Source: Ophiura sarsii (lineage: Eukaryota > Echinodermata > Ophiuroidea > Amphilepidida > Ophiuridae). Taken from it: 64,000 nt of DNA. The stretch covers positions 36,549,278 to 36,613,277 of the forward strand of contig CM069455.1 in the NCBI GenBank assembly GCA_035610835.1. Direction: 5' to 3'. Positions 1-14,300 of the stretch are shown here, piece by piece (the first letter of the stretch is position 1; every line of letters begins with the position of its first letter). The translations under genes were made by a program, and so were the position numbers. The notes under the pieces are model-generated. The model ran no database searches. It saw only the letters and a list, made by a program, of their open reading frames with translations, and was not told the DNA's origin.

Positions 1-19
1 ACGTTGTAGAATATCTTCA

Positions 20-695
20 AAGGGGGGACTTAAGGAATTGTTTTTGAATTTTATGAATGCTGTTATTATTATTATTAAAATGCATATAAAAGTATATCAT
101 TTTTGAAGGGATTTGGGTCAGTGAATCCATTTTTGACATCAATTTCTTTTTGACCAAATATATTTGGGACAAGCTAAAAGTTATTTTTGGGTAAAACATG
201 CCCAAAATTGCTTGATTATACTATTAAGCCACTAATCTAGTGCCAACTTCCTCATTTTCTTCTATAGCTGTAATTTTGAAATTTTAACCAAATATGGCCA
301 AATAAGTGAAAACAAAATGAAAACAATCATATTTTTGGCACCTTTTAATCAAAATTTCAAAAAAACACAGCTTTAAAAGAAAAGATGAGAACATCGACAC
401 TAGAATAGTGTCCTAATAGTATAATCAATCCATTTTGGGCATTTTTTACTAACAAATAATTTTGTCAGCTTGTCCCCCAAAGAAGAAGTGAATTTTGTGA
501 TTTTCTCAAAAAATCAACATTTTTGGTCAAAATCGACACCAAATTTGGATTTTCTGATCTATTTCTTTTCCAAAAAAAACAACAACTTTTATATGCATTT
601 GATTAAAAGTTCAATAATTACAGCACTTGCAAAACTCAAACATTCGAATCAAAAACTTCCTCGAGTCCCCCTTAAATCCTTCAAAACTCTCCCCT
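20..695. repeat. Foldback (long inverted repeat) element
   Basis: The segment from about 20 to 240 matches the reverse complement of about 375 to 695. Matching landmarks are the blocks around tatgcattt, the tgcccaaaa block and the tagtataatcaa block. The arms are diverged by small indels, and the interval of about 130 bases between them is AT-rich. The short reading frames in both arms are shadows of this repeat. This is probably a non-autonomous foldback or MITE-like element; the exact ends are not resolved. Confidence 0.6.
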
Positions 696-699
696 GAAA

Positions 700-1535
700 A
701 AGGAAAAAGGTCTATTCCCTGCCGTACATTATGTACACATGGCTCTGATTTTCAGATAGCTACGGAACGGCTTGAATATGTTGAAGGCGTCTCTTACCAC
801 TGAGATAATGTTAAACAATTTATCACTTCATAATTATACTTAGGCTTATTGTTTAATGTAAGCATTATCACACTAAAATGTCATTAAAGTTGTTGAAACT
901 CGCTTAGAAAATGATAATCTCATCGCGGTATATAAGCTCAAAAAGGTGTTACTTCGACCTGTATTGTGAGAGGCTGGGTCAAAGGTGAGATAAAATCATA
1001 AGACTAGCTGCCGCAAGGAATGCAGGTACCTAAGCTGCCTTATAAATGTTATGATATTATTTTGTATGCACATATTTATGGTTGAAAATCGAAAATCCAA
1101 TGATTGCACACATTGACGGGTACACGTTAGTACCACGGTGGTACACACTAGTCAATGTGTAGCGCCCTCAATTGAAATGGCCTCCAGTTCCCGAGCTGAC
1201 TGAGATATTTTTTCTGATATTAAATACAGCCTATAAGGCTCAATGGGTCGCAAAACCCACGACTATTATGGTATATAAATCATGGCCCGCCATTTGAATC
1301 AAACAATGATGTTTTTAGTACGTTTATTATGTTGAGATGCTCTCTCTACACGGATCTGCATCAGAATAAGCTCTTGCTATAAGCATGGTATATATGCTAT
1401 AAGCCAATACATTGATCTTCGGGCTCTCTACCTGGTAAATGACCTATGAAAAAAATCAAACAAGAATTTATAATAAATGATTATGGTTCCTTAATATGAA
1501 TTGAATATGATATTCATGGACACCTAACAGAAACA
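700..1535. other. Intergenic, dispersed repeat fragment only
   Basis: I see no coding signal here. Positions about 1095-1195 (attgacgggt, a palindromic ggtaccacggtgg core, then gcgccctcaattgaaa) resemble 37488-37575, so part of this stretch is a dispersed repeat. Confidence 0.4.
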
Positions 1536-2131
1536 GATTAGCTTTATTCCATCATAACGCCCTCAGCGGAATAAAGCGCAATAACACTCATGGATACCTA
1601 ACCCAAATAGTACACAGGAGGATATCCTAATATCTTTTCGGCACACAGTGTCCTCTAGATTAGCTTGATTCCATTATAACGCCCTCAACGGAATAAAGCG
1701 CAATAACACTCATGGACACCTAATAGAAACACTACACAGGAGGATTTCGTAATATCTTTTCGGCACACAGTGTACTCTAGATTAGCTTGATTCCATTATA
1801 ACGCCCTCAACGGAATAAAGCGCAATAACACTCATGGACACCTAATGGAAACAGTACACAGGAGGATTTCCTAATAACTTTTTGGCACACAGTGTACTCT
1901 AGATTAGCTTGATTCCATTATAACGCCCTCAACGGAATAAAGCGCAATAACACTCATGGACACCTAATAGAATAGAAACACTACACAGGAGGATTTCGTA
2001 ATATCTTTTTGGCACACAGTGTACTCTAGATTAGCTTGATTCCATCATAACGCCCTCAACGGAATAAAGCGCAATAACACTCATGGACACCTAACAGAAA
2101 CAGTACGCAGGAGGATTTCCTAATATCTTTA
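1536..2131. repeat. Tandem repeat, 122-bp unit, about five copies
   Basis: Units start with gattagctt at 1536, 1658, 1780, 1902 and 2029. The spacing is 122 bp three times and then 127 bp because of a small internal duplication. Each unit carries gcgccctcaacggaataaagcgcaataacactcatgg-type sequence followed by a cggcacacagtgt block. Copies are highly similar. Single related copies occur at about 2885-2980 and at 28775-28830, so the unit probably comes from a dispersed element that was amplified locally. Confidence 0.9.
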
Positions 2132-2373
2132 AAACGAACATAACAAGTAAAATATGTACCGTGTTCCTGTTTGATATTGTGACAAATCTGTCGATACTCC
2201 GAGCTTTGCATCAGTCTGTCTAATGCTGGGTCCCACCAGTCGACGAGGGCGCTATCCATGCGTAACATCATTCGTCTACCAGATGCGTCCAGAGAACAAT
2301 CCATGGGATCGACATCCAGAATTGCCATAAGTGTAAATGGAAGATTATCACCATAACCAATGGTAGCCGTAAC
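2056..2373 (-). CDS. SBP-like gene exon 7, terminal
   Basis: It opens after acceptor tgcattcag and codes residues 243-347. The part up to about residue 314 (DSALVDWWDPALDRLMQS, then EYRQICHNIKQEHG) looks like the C-terminal helices of the family. The last 20 or so codons and the stop lie inside the 122-bp tandem repeat, so the C-terminus is either repeat-derived or the true end lies beyond an unseen splice. A possible AATAAA on this strand lies at about 1548-1543. Confidence 0.72.
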   Translation of the reverse strand, partial: VTATIGYGDNLPFTLMAILDVDPMDCSLDASGRRMMLRMDSALVDWWDPALDRLMQSSEYRQICHNIKQEHGTYFTCYVRFKDIRKSSCVLFLLGVHECYCALFR

Positions 2374-5300
2374 CTGAATGCACCAATAAGTATGTTTTTA
2401 ATACACGATCGGACATACGGTTAAGCCCACAATATACTCATACCCTTTGAAAAATATGAGCTTTTTGACCAGCTGGTGTGGTGGAACTTTCACTTTACAA
2501 AAAAGACAGTTAGTTTGCAAGTACAAATCAATATATTTTGGCTCAATTGTTTTGCATAACAATATAATTTAACAAGAATAGTGTTGTTATGCCTGTCCAA
2601 AATTATTCATACCCCATACCAAGTCTCAGGATTGAGGCAATTTCTTTTGCGATAATACACATGTTTTCGATATTCCAAACGTTCTTCATATTGTGTAATA
2701 GGCTTTTATCATGTTTATATTGTTATGCAATTAGTCCATGATGTGTGTATATAATGCGGATACATTACAAATGTGTCCTATTGAATGTAACGTGAAGGAT
2801 GTTATAGGACAACACTCTAGTTCTTTGTCAGCATGACACTACACCCCACCACCAGATACACATATAGAGGCACGCGTGTAGCACTGTATGCCTCCGTTAG
2901 TTCGGCGCACAGTGTAAACTGAGTTCAGATAATCATTCGGATACCTGGATGATTTCGGCACACGGTATACTCTAGATTGCAATAACAGTGAAAAAATAGT
3001 TTAAGAATGTAGGATATCCAATATTTATTGTTTAAGTACAATCCATCCTTAGTTTTACCTTCCTGACAACAAACCTCCTGTTTTGACATACACTTATTTA
3101 TGAATATCGTTTCAGAGTTGTTTTCAATTTCAATTATCCGACTGATTATCTGATCTCAGTTTAAACTGAGGCAAACAGTGGTACACGTGTGCCTCTGTGT
3201 GTACCTGGTGACACGCGTTGGTCCTGACGTGCCCAGAGTTAAGCACAAAGCTCGGGCCGGGTTAAAATAAGCTCATGCAAAGCATTCCGCTTATATTGAA
3301 ATGAAAGTAACAACTTTGACGTAATATTGATCCACGTCATACCTCTTGTGGTAACCAACCAATCAATAATAAAGTACGCGATGCATTTAAAATGTCTTAT
3401 TGGTCAGAAGTCACAAACTGGTCAAAAAAAAAGTTTCACTTCTAATAATGTTGAGAAATGCACCAATTCTGATTAAACGGGACAAAACTTAAGTTTTACA
3501 TACTTAATGACCCACAAACTATATATTGTTGGAAAGCTTAAGATTCAAGGTTTTTTATTTTTGCAAAAAAATAATCAAATTATACAGGGTGTGTACAATT
3601 TTTACAGGGTGGAACATAACAAATTTGATCGTTTTTGCTCCTCACAAAATAGTTTGATAGTTTGTACAATTAGGGTTTAGCTGAAAATAGTCACCAAAAT
3701 CAGAACAACCGCAGAAGGTGCTACCAAATTTGCTAAGAATCATTTGCCCAAAATGTACACAGGAAAAGTACAGGGTGTCTAAAATTATGATGAAATAATG
3801 CATAAAATTAATGTTTGTATATAATATTCTATGAAATTTAGTTAGCATGGACCATTTAATTTAAAAGAAAATGATTATCAAAATGAACTACATGAATATC
3901 GTTAAAGTTCCTTTTATTTTGAATACAGGGTGGTCCAAAATAGGTCTAAATAGCAAATTTTTCATAAATCTATGAACAATTCTGTGGAGAAACACTTCTG
4001 GCTTTTTTAGTTAAATGTTTTACTACCCAGGGTAGAAAAAGACTGAAGAGTCACACAAATGAAATAGAGAGACTGCGATTTGGCCATTGTTTAATCAATA
4101 AAATGAATAAAACTGTGTATTTTTTACATTAAAACACTCCCTGAATTGAACATCATATTCTAGTAGAGAATGTCTAGATAACAATTCAATATTAGTATTC
4201 ATAGTAGCAGGCACATGTTATTAACACATATGAGAAGTTTGAAAACTTTCCTATGTATACTTTTAAAATGGCATCAATTTCAAAAGTTCTAGTTTTCCGC
4301 TATTTTGTGTACAAACCTATGGGCTCCTCGTCCACCGGCTCCTCGTCCACCGCTCCCACCCTTGACTCACTCGACGTTTAGATTGATAACTTTACTGTTG
4401 CTAAACATGTGGCTTTAATTCTTTTTTTATTCGGTAGCTGGATAAATTGTCTTTAATATGATACCAAAAATGTTATGTTTTTTTGACAACTTCTATTTAA
4501 AATAGAGACACGTATCACGATTTTAAGGATTTTTTGAAACGATCCCACCTTATTTGATATACCTATTAGTGACCTGTGACCTATTGCACTCCGCGTTTGC
4601 TCCGTACATGTCCATGTGCGGACTACATTGTTTTGATTCTTATTTAAAGAACATTGATATTCATTATTTTCATTTGTCAATCATTTCACTCTAATTTAAT
4701 TGAGTCGTACCGTAAGCATGGTAACACAATTCATATAATAAGTTGATGATCGGCCTAAGTCCAAGCGAAACAAGTTAAGGGTTAAGATAGAATCTCGTAA
4801 GTTAGTACCCACATTGCTATGTTTGGTCGAGTGGAAAGAACGCAGGATTCACGATACAAAGGTTGTGAGTTCTAGCCCCGCTACGGCCAACATGTTTATA
4901 TCCTTGGGCAAGGTTTTAAGTCTCAATTGCCTCGTCGACTCCAGCGAGATTGGGAAGCTGTTAGGGGATATAACAATCTAAGTGCTGATACATTATGCGC
5001 GCCGTCGGCAGCCTGGTAAATGAAGCGAAGTGATTGTGACGATTTCCTAATGGCAGCAACAAATACCCTGGTTCGAAAGTCACGTATGAATGGTGGTCCC
5101 GTGCATCGGACGAGCAATACCCGAGCATGTTAAAGATGTTACAGACTCTTTCGTAAAGAGTAGGGGATCATCCCGGTCTGTACCTGTTAACAGTATTTCG
5201 GACAGCGCTATGATCTCAATACAGCAGCGTCATATAAATGCTTTCATGTAAGTATGTATGTATGTCCCAATGGGCAAATAGAAAGTTATACCTATTCTGT

Positions 5301-8300
5301 TTGCCCATCGAAAATGCGTTCCTCGCAGAACATTACATTGTGCAAGTCAATGCTAAATTATATTGCTCCGCATACCCGTGCTTATTGTTTTACTTAATGA
5401 GAGGTTCGCTTTATTTTACATGTAATCCATTATTCATTTGCGCGGTTTGGCGCTTTGTTGCAGGCGCGATGTGTGATGCGCGATGTGACGCTCACTAGAC
5501 GTTTGGTCTCGGCACGCTCACATTTATATTGGGTCACGCGTTATGAACTCGCCTCCCAATAGGGTGGTGCCGTTACATTTTTTAGCTTCATGCTGTCATT
5601 TTCCTTAAATATTTTTAAAACCACGAAAGCTATCTCAACAAATTTGGTATCATTTTAAAGCCATAATAACAAGCTATCTGCCTGCCAAATGGCATTGGTA
5701 TAGCTAATACAGAAAGGGAGATACAGCTGTTTGATGTTTGGGGACCAGGGGTGGTGCTGGAAGGGGTGCCGCTGGAAGGGGTGCCGTGTGTACAAACTCA
5801 ATGGGGATAATCCCATGCTTTGTTCTTTTTACAATAACTAGTCATCCCCTAATGTTAAAAACTCAATTTTGGTCCCATTTTAAAGGATATTTAGTAGTCT
5901 TTAAGTATGTGGTTCAACAGACTTGTCAACTATTATTAACAACTAATTAACTATGGATAAGACAATGATCATCAGCTTTCTTCCTATTCGCTACACAGTA
6001 AACATGAATAATCAGCCTCAATTTACCGGATTTATAAAAATGGACTATAACAGAAAAAGTTTTCAACCTATGATAGCAAAAGTATACATTTTTGGAAAGC
6101 TTGTAACTAGAGGAATTCAGAAATGCAGTTTATATCAGGGAAGGGTTCATCCTCAAACAAATATTTCTGAAAATTCTAAAAATATATAAAATAAAAATTT
6201 GAGATATTCACTAGCCGGTATAATTCCCATACCGACGTAGTAATTTTAACAAATATATATCACCTAATGGGTAATTTCATGAGGAATTCAAATATGTAAA
6301 AGAAATAATGATAGGGGTAGGTATAAAAAATATATGGATCTCAAATTAAAAATTAAAAAACTCTGATATTTTCCGAACATATCCGATCATACCATTTTAG
6401 TTCTTGATCGTACTATAATTTTAATGGCATATTTGGTTTCCTCATGCAATTTCCCTTCAGAAAATGTATACTTTTACTACCTCAGGGGGGTATACAAGCA
6501 AATATAAATGTGTAAAGTTAAAATCATGTCGCGAAAGCCAAAATCCGTGTGTAACGCGAAAGGAGGAGAGCTTAAAACACATGACCATTGTTGTTATTCT
6601 GTTCTTGTTTTCTTTGTTACACTTGACAAAAGGTTTTAATCTGAATCGTCGTCCATTGGGCTAATCGATCATCACCCGCACTGATTCAAAACACTTTATT
6701 GATTCTACGATTTTATATAATGTTTTTAGTGCAACGCAGTTCTACGACCAACAGATAGCCTTACTGACACCGATGTCTCTGAGAATCAGTTTGAGATGCC
6801 TCTAGATTCTGTGTTTTTAAGAGCGGTATTTCATATGCTAATATGCTACGCGCGTGTGAACAATGAAGAAACCCTTTCCAGACATTGTGTGCCCATTAAA
6901 ACTTCTTACAAAATACTAACTATATGAAAGCTTAATTAATGCGTTGTGTAGATGTTACTATGAGTGATACGTACCTCTCCAGATATTACTGCATTCTCCA
7001 CTGTATCGAGATTGGGATAATGGATTATCTGTGAAGTAGTTAGCGAAGATCCCTGCGAAATATTCACAAAACTAGAGTATGAAAGAGAATCTTTCCAGGA
7101 CTCTCTTACCACCGCTTACGAGAATTTCTGTAGTAAACAACTTCAATAAAGAGATATAAGCTAGAGATGAATTACGTCTTAGTTTCAGGTTCAAAGCCGG
7201 TGCTCTTTTAACTCTAGAGCCTCGGTTTCAAATTAGATTTTTTTTTCTGTCAAAATCATAGAAATGGTACTCCAGGGTGTATATTAGTTGGATGTTTATT
7301 TCAAAAAGGACCAACCGACAGCCGTCACGAGTTACGGATTTTAACGACCGTATATGACATCATGTAGGTCTACGGTAATGAACAATTCATGATAAAACTA
7401 CACTCTCTCATGGATTTAATGTAATTAATAAACTTTCGTCTTACCAGGGGCGTCCAACCAGTTGTTGCATTAGTTCACGGCGTACAATAAATGCAGTGAT
7501 TGCCACAACCCCAGGCCCATTTTTGGTAAGATGTGTTTACACAAGTTACCTAGGGCGTCTAGGTAATCTCTTGAGACTTTGGTAAGCCGTCAAAGCCCGA
7601 GGGTAAGGGGAATGGGGTTGCTACCTTACAATATTTAAAAATCGCCATTTTGAAAAATATCTTATCAGTTATATGGTCCTGAATGTTGGCCTATATTTCT
7701 TTGTACAAACGAATACAACGACATAGGCCATGTTTAGTGCCGTCATTTTGACGTCATGCGTGGGTGGTTTGTATTCGTTTTGGTATGTATGAAAATAGGA
7801 GACCATGGTACCAAATAAACATGATTTAAGTATGCATCTCTGTTTAGATGTTATTAGCCCGCCCCTTAGTAAATCGTGTTACAAGAGCTCTTTTCAGAGC
7901 CATCAACTCTGTCACAATATTTTTTATAACGAACACTCTTAGGAAATACTACTCTACTTGTGGCATCATTTTAATCTTTTGAATGGTAAAAAGGGATCAA
8001 CCATTCTAACTGAGTTAAGTGTACTCAACTTAATTAGTAACAGTCTCACTGTGCCCACTTTTACTCATTAGCTGAGTAGAATCATTACTCAACTCATCTT
8101 GAGTATATGTTTATTCAACCAGGAAAGAATTGATCCCTACATGTACTCAACAACGAGGTAAACATTTACTCAATTCATGCTAAGTGCAAATTATTTACTC
8201 AGTTATGTGTAAACTTTTTACTCAATAGCAGAGTAAAATCTTTACTTTAGGGCACCTATTTTCAAATCAACCTATTTTTTAAATCTCTTTTCAAAGCCAT

Positions 8301-11300
8301 ATATTTCGCAAGTAGGAAAGGGGCACCTACTCACATATTATCACCCCAGACGGAAGAGCTATCCCAGAGTAGGGGATCATCCCGGGTCTGTATCTGTACA
8401 CACCCCCACAATATGTATACATACCTCCACTAGGCGTGGCGCACCAATGGAGTAAACAAATAGCCAAGAACGAATGATGGAAGATGGACGATGATGATAA
8501 TTGCTTACCGTTATATCTTTTTGTCGAGCCAGGCAGAATTCATCATTTGTGTAGCCATCTACAAACCCAAACTTAACACCTGTAACATCTCTAGGATTGA
8601 AGTTGTCAGGGTTATCAGCTTTCACGAGGAAGAAGTATTGCGGTGGCTTCATCCACGATTTAGAAAACTTGAAAGTACGGGCTCTTTCGTGGCTCTTTGT
8701 CCATGCTGTGGATAAAACGTTATACTGTGTGATGAATGTTCTTGGTATTGTGTAATTTGAGCAATGGTATCAAGTGATATTATTTGAAGTAATTAATTAA
8801 ACAATCTTACACTATAGTAGATCAAGAGATAAGACAATTCTTAGGTCTAAACAATTGCTGACTAGGTATATAATTAAACCTGAGACTAATGATAAGTTTA
8901 TACATAAGTCTCAGAGTAAACAGTCTTTATTTGATTATTTCATATCACTGGTCAATAATGCGATGTGCCCGGAGGCTGCCACATTGTTCCGATGGATCAA
9001 TTCGGCATACATGTCTTACCAGTCATATTCTCCCCGTGCTGAACAAAAAAAAAATGTGAACATGAAAATTGTACTTTACCTTACATTTGGTGTTGTACTT
9101 TCCTTAATAATAAACATTGTTTGAACGCGCAATATATCCAAATAAAACGGAGAAATTTCTCAACGACTTTATAATTTGATATGTAGGAGTTATACTTTTA
9201 GAATTTTCAAGACATTTATTACCCTAGTATAGTAACTTTTTGACGATGCCATAGACCATTTCAAATTGACATAGACCATTTCAAATTGAGATCGGAAATC
9301 TTCGAAAAAACAGGTCACGTGGAGTACATGTAGGTGCGTAGTACGTTCGCAACAGTTGATTGCTTTCATAGCATTGGTTGTCCGCTTAGTAATTTACTAG
9401 AGTTACATACACGCGTACATCTATGAGAAGTACATAACGTGGAACGAGACTATTTTATCGTTTTTGTTACTGAAACACCGCAACATACAACTTTGTGAGG
9501 GGGACAATCTACCAAACGGGTGAAAACCACGTTTGTTTTTCTCCGGCATGTGTTCATGACTTGCGAGTTTAAAACATTATATCTGGCTTGTCAAAACACT
9601 AGGCTAATCGGAATCACTCGGAATCGATCGTATATGTTCGGATTTGAAATGGTCTATATTCTATTATAGGAATGATGGTTACGTACCACCGCATGCGTCG
9701 TACCATCCACCAAGTAATCCTTCTCCTCCACGTGGTACTTGCCCTGCTTGCGAATCCCAACAACGCTGAGATGTGTCGTACATCAAACGACAGTTTTTAT
9801 TGGCTAGTCGACACACTGTTTATAACAAAAAGGTAAACTTTTCTCAACAATATATTTTGTTTTTGATTTTTTTCTGTTCTGTTTGATTGTGATGAATAGT
9901 ATTCTATTCTATTCTATTCTATTCTATTCTATTCTATTCTATTCTATTCTATTCTATTCTATTCTATTCTATTCTATCCATAAACAATGTTTATGCCTTG
10001 GACGTGAACTTGTAAAAACAATATCGATGGTCAGTCGATAATTAAACCTTACTTGTCACTATCAAGCCTCACTGATCACTATCAAGCCTTACTGATCATC
10101 AATAGTAATCCTTACTAATCATTAGCAGCAAGCCTCACTGGTTACTAGCAAGCCTCACTGATCACTAGCAATTAAGCCTCACTGATCACCAGCAAGCCTC
10201 ACTGATCACTAGCAAGCCCCATCACTGATCACTAGCAAGCCTCACTGATCACTAGCAAGCCACACTGATCACTAGCAAGCCTCACTGATCACTAGCAAGC
10301 CTCACTGATCACCAGCAAGCCTCACTGATCACTAGCAAGCCTCACTGATCACCAGCAAGCCTCACGGATCACTACCAAGCACCACTGATCACTAGCAAGC
10401 CTCACTGATCACCAGCAAGCCTCACTGATCATCAGCAAGCCTCACTGATCACTAGCAAGCCTTACTGATCACCAGCAAGCCTCATTGATCACTAGCAAGC
10501 CTCACTGATCACCAGCAAGCCTCACTGATCACTAGCAAGCATCACTGATCACTAGCAAACATTTCCGAAAAGCGTGCCTTACTTCTGATCACAATTAAGC
10601 GTGCCTTACTTCTGATCACCAAATCAATCCAAACATAATATATATAATTGTTTATTTGCTCTATTATAATGCATCTATCCAATAATAATAAATATTATGA
10701 ACATGTACGTACCGGCATTTATTATGTCAACGTGGAATCCTTTGAACTCACCAGAAGACTCATCTCTAACGACATAAAATAATCGAAATAAACATGTACA
10801 CAAAAATAAGCTGCTTAAAAGAAGTTTGGAATATTTTTTCAAGCACAAGATTTGCAAATATCGCGGGATATGTTCATTAAGTGTTATATATTCTCGTAAA
10901 GCATGGGGAGGTCACAATCTGAATGTGCCAAAATCAACACTATTTCGTGCTCAAAAGAACATTACAGGGTGTCTCAATAAAAACCGTGCACGTGTTTACC
11001 AAACTTATTGACCATGAACTTCTACAATTTGGTGTAACAATTGTATACATATTGATAGACTAAACGCTTTGCTTTTATATGCCGTTTATTTCATCTGATT
11101 TGGTTGTGTCAATCTTGAGATATGACTAATGAACTAAAGCTACCTAAAATCGACATTGTGCCACTTTACAGTATGCAATGAATAGAAAGGGTTACTCCGG
11201 AGAGGGGGGTTGGTGGTTGTTACCACCCCCTAAACAAATCTAATCCGAAATGCAGAGTATGCTTATTTGGGTACCATGGTATAGCTAGAGGTTCACTCTA

Positions 11301-14300
11301 TCCATACATACCAGAACAAGTATAAACATCATACGCATAACGTCACAATGACGTCACCAAACATGGCCGACCTCAAAATCCCGCCGATTCGCTACACAGT
11401 GAAATAGGCCAAAATATGAATCTTCGCCAAAAAAGTTCCAAATATCAGAATTTCACCCGGTTTTCTGCTTATAAGTGAGGGAAATGATGTTTCTAACATA
11501 GGTCTATGCTATAATATTCAGGACCATACAATTAAAATATTTTTCAAAATGGCGATATATACAAATTGTAGGGGGGGGGGGGGGGGTGGTTGCCACCTTA
11601 CTATCGGACTTTGACGGCTTACCCTTCTCCCGGGTAAGGTGGCACCCTCAATTTGTTTTCGTCAAAATGAGGGCAGGGGATGTAAAAGCGATCACCTACA
11701 CCAAGACGCCCTAGGTCACTGTTCTTTGCGTTTTAGCGCAATCGGCGACCACCCTCCCTTAGAAGGACGAGGGTTGTAATGCTTATCTTAAGCATTCTTT
11801 CTGTAAAAGTGGCACAACGTCGATTTTAGGTAGCTTTAGTTAATTGATCATATCTCAGGATTGACAAAACCAAATTGGATGAAATAAACGGCATATGAAA
11901 GCCAAGCGTTTAATCTATCAATATGTATACAATTGTTACACCAAATTCTAGAAGTTCATGGTCAATAAGTTGGGTAAACACGTGCACGGTTTTATTTGAG
12001 ACACCCTGTATCTTTGTCGTCTTCTCAAGGAAGTGTTACATTGACCACTGCATGTACAGTGTAGTGTGATGATCTATAGATTTTTAAGCACAAAATAGTG
12101 TTGATTTTGGCACTTTCAGATTGCGACCTCCCCATGTTCTCAATCATGTGGCTGAGCACTGGAACAATGGATAGCTTCAAATAGGATATCATTGTAAAGA
12201 TGAACACATCAGATTTACATGGATATATATCACTTAATGAACATGTCCCGCGATATTTGAAAATCTTGTGCTTGAAAAAATATTCCAAACTTTTTTGAGC
12301 AGTTTATTTAATATGTTGGCTAATGAAATACAACGATATGAAGCAAAACATACCAATTATTATAATAGGACTGGTCTTTAGAGACAAACATGTGTTTATC
12401 CTTTTTTTAAGTACGCGGGCTTTTCCATCTGTGGAAAAGCCAGCCATATAGTGTTGAGATGTTTGCACAGCATTAACAACAAATCACCAAATGGCTAAAG
12501 GCGACGAAAATAAACTACCCTCAGTCAATAGTTAGGTCACCCAAGCCCTATATGAAAGCTATGAAGATTGTTAAACGGGGTCAGTCGTCACAAACATGCA
12601 CAAACACAATAGTCAAACGACCTTGCTATTGTCATGCTATTGTCAACACTCCCTACACAGAGGTCTGCAGTGCAACTGTACGATTTTCGCCATGTAATGT
12701 CTATGACAGATTTCATTCCGTGGTATAAAGCTATGAGGTTTCCGTGGTCTTCGCTATCTCTAAGCAGATAGAGCAATACGTACATGGACTTTTGTGTAGA
12801 CGAGGGTTCATTTCATGATTGGTCACCAAATGTGTTTAAAACTATACATTTTACCGTTCTGCAGATGTTATTGACCCTCCTCTAAAATTCTACATGATTT
12901 TTAACACGTTTCTTAGTTTTTGAGATGCCCAAATAGACCATTTTCCGAAGCTATTTCTAGCAAATATTGCAGTCACTAAGACTCCATTGTTTTCTTGCGT
13001 ATAACAAAATATGACATGCAGCGTAGCGTGACCTCCCTACTGGCTGGTTCTACGGGGAAATGGACCTCTCAGGTAGAGTCGGTAGGTCGGACGGTTTTCT
13101 TTTCTTCAAAATGTCGGGATTTTGTGTCGAATTTCAACAATTTTCGAAATGTTCAGAACAATTGTAAACAATTATCAACAACAAAGTAAATACAAAAAAA
13201 CCACCAAAAAACAATCTACACAGGGTTTTTCGCCATTGCCTTATCATTATTTGCGGAACCTTCATTTTTTCTTGGAGCAAAATAAATTATGTTGGCAAAG
13301 TCTGAACGAATTGTCAGATACCTCATCACTGATGATCAATTGGCATAGCTCCGGTTATCAGAGCTGTCTACGGCTCAAACTACTACATGTATGTAATACA
13401 ACCTTCTCTTGAATTTGAGATATTACACGTAAAGATTAACTGAATATTGACAGAGCTATCCAAATCCAAAACAGAGTCTTGTATTGCCTAAGTAGTTACC
13501 TATTGAGGATTGTTAATGCATTCAGCAGGTTTTAAAACTTTTACTTGTAACTTACACGTATATGTCGCTATGTGGGAAGAATCCTGTAGCTATCGTCCAT
13601 ATCTTGTCATCGATTCTATCAGGCCCTAAAATTGATGATAAAAAAGTGATTCAAATTAATGAATAGAATACAAGGACAAAATCAGAACTGTTATCCACAG
13701 TAGGCCCATTGACCCTGACTCCCTAATCACTTTAATACTATCAGGGGAGTAAAATGGGACACATAAACTTATGATCAGGCCCGAAACGTCCGCCCCCCCC
13801 CCCAACCTGAAAAAGTTCCTTTTTGTACTAATGTACCTTACTTGTGTATACATCTACTTGTTTTTACTAATTTTCCTTTTTTTCGTGAACCCCCCCCCCC
13901 CCCCCCCCCACCAATTTTCGGGAAAAGTCCCCCTTTCTCAACACTTTCTGAGAAGATTAAATTTGCATTTTTTTTTTGGGGGGGGGGGGGGGCAACCTTT
14001 TACGATTTGTTGGGTACCAATGTACCTTTTCCAGAAACGCTCCCCTAAACAAATCATGCTTACAGTACAGGCCCGACTATGATATCAACATAATTTACCA
14101 CTACTATACTTACCACTAATCTCATCTACTGTAATACTTGTTACGTCTCCACTCTGCGTTAAGCTTATTAATGCAACAACTAAAGCAACCGATGATAACA
14201 CAATGGCAACCGTCACCAATGCAACGAAAAGTTTACTACCAAGATCGCTCGAATAATCAGATTTAGAATTACCAACTACCAGTATTCTCCCGGTATCGTC

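Larger units (their letters stand above)
2374..6974 (-). other. Intron 6 of the SBP-like gene, mobile-element rich
   Basis: A 4.6-kb intron. It holds a stray copy of the 122-bp repeat family (about 2885-3120), a cluster of tacagggtg motifs (3580-3935), a tRNA-derived SINE and a complete TIR element. I saw no further exon in it. Confidence 0.6.
7053..8508 (-). other. Intron 5 of the SBP-like gene
   Basis: It contains a repeat at about 7540-7860 that matches the core of the 10.8-12.3 kb foldback, and a run of acttactcaa/gagta-type short repeats at about 7990-8250. Confidence 0.55.

Noticed and set aside
5738..6189. Plus-strand frames of 70 and 78 codons
   Set aside because: They lie inside the family A TIR element, and the inverted copy at 20.0-22.2 kb does not preserve the frames.
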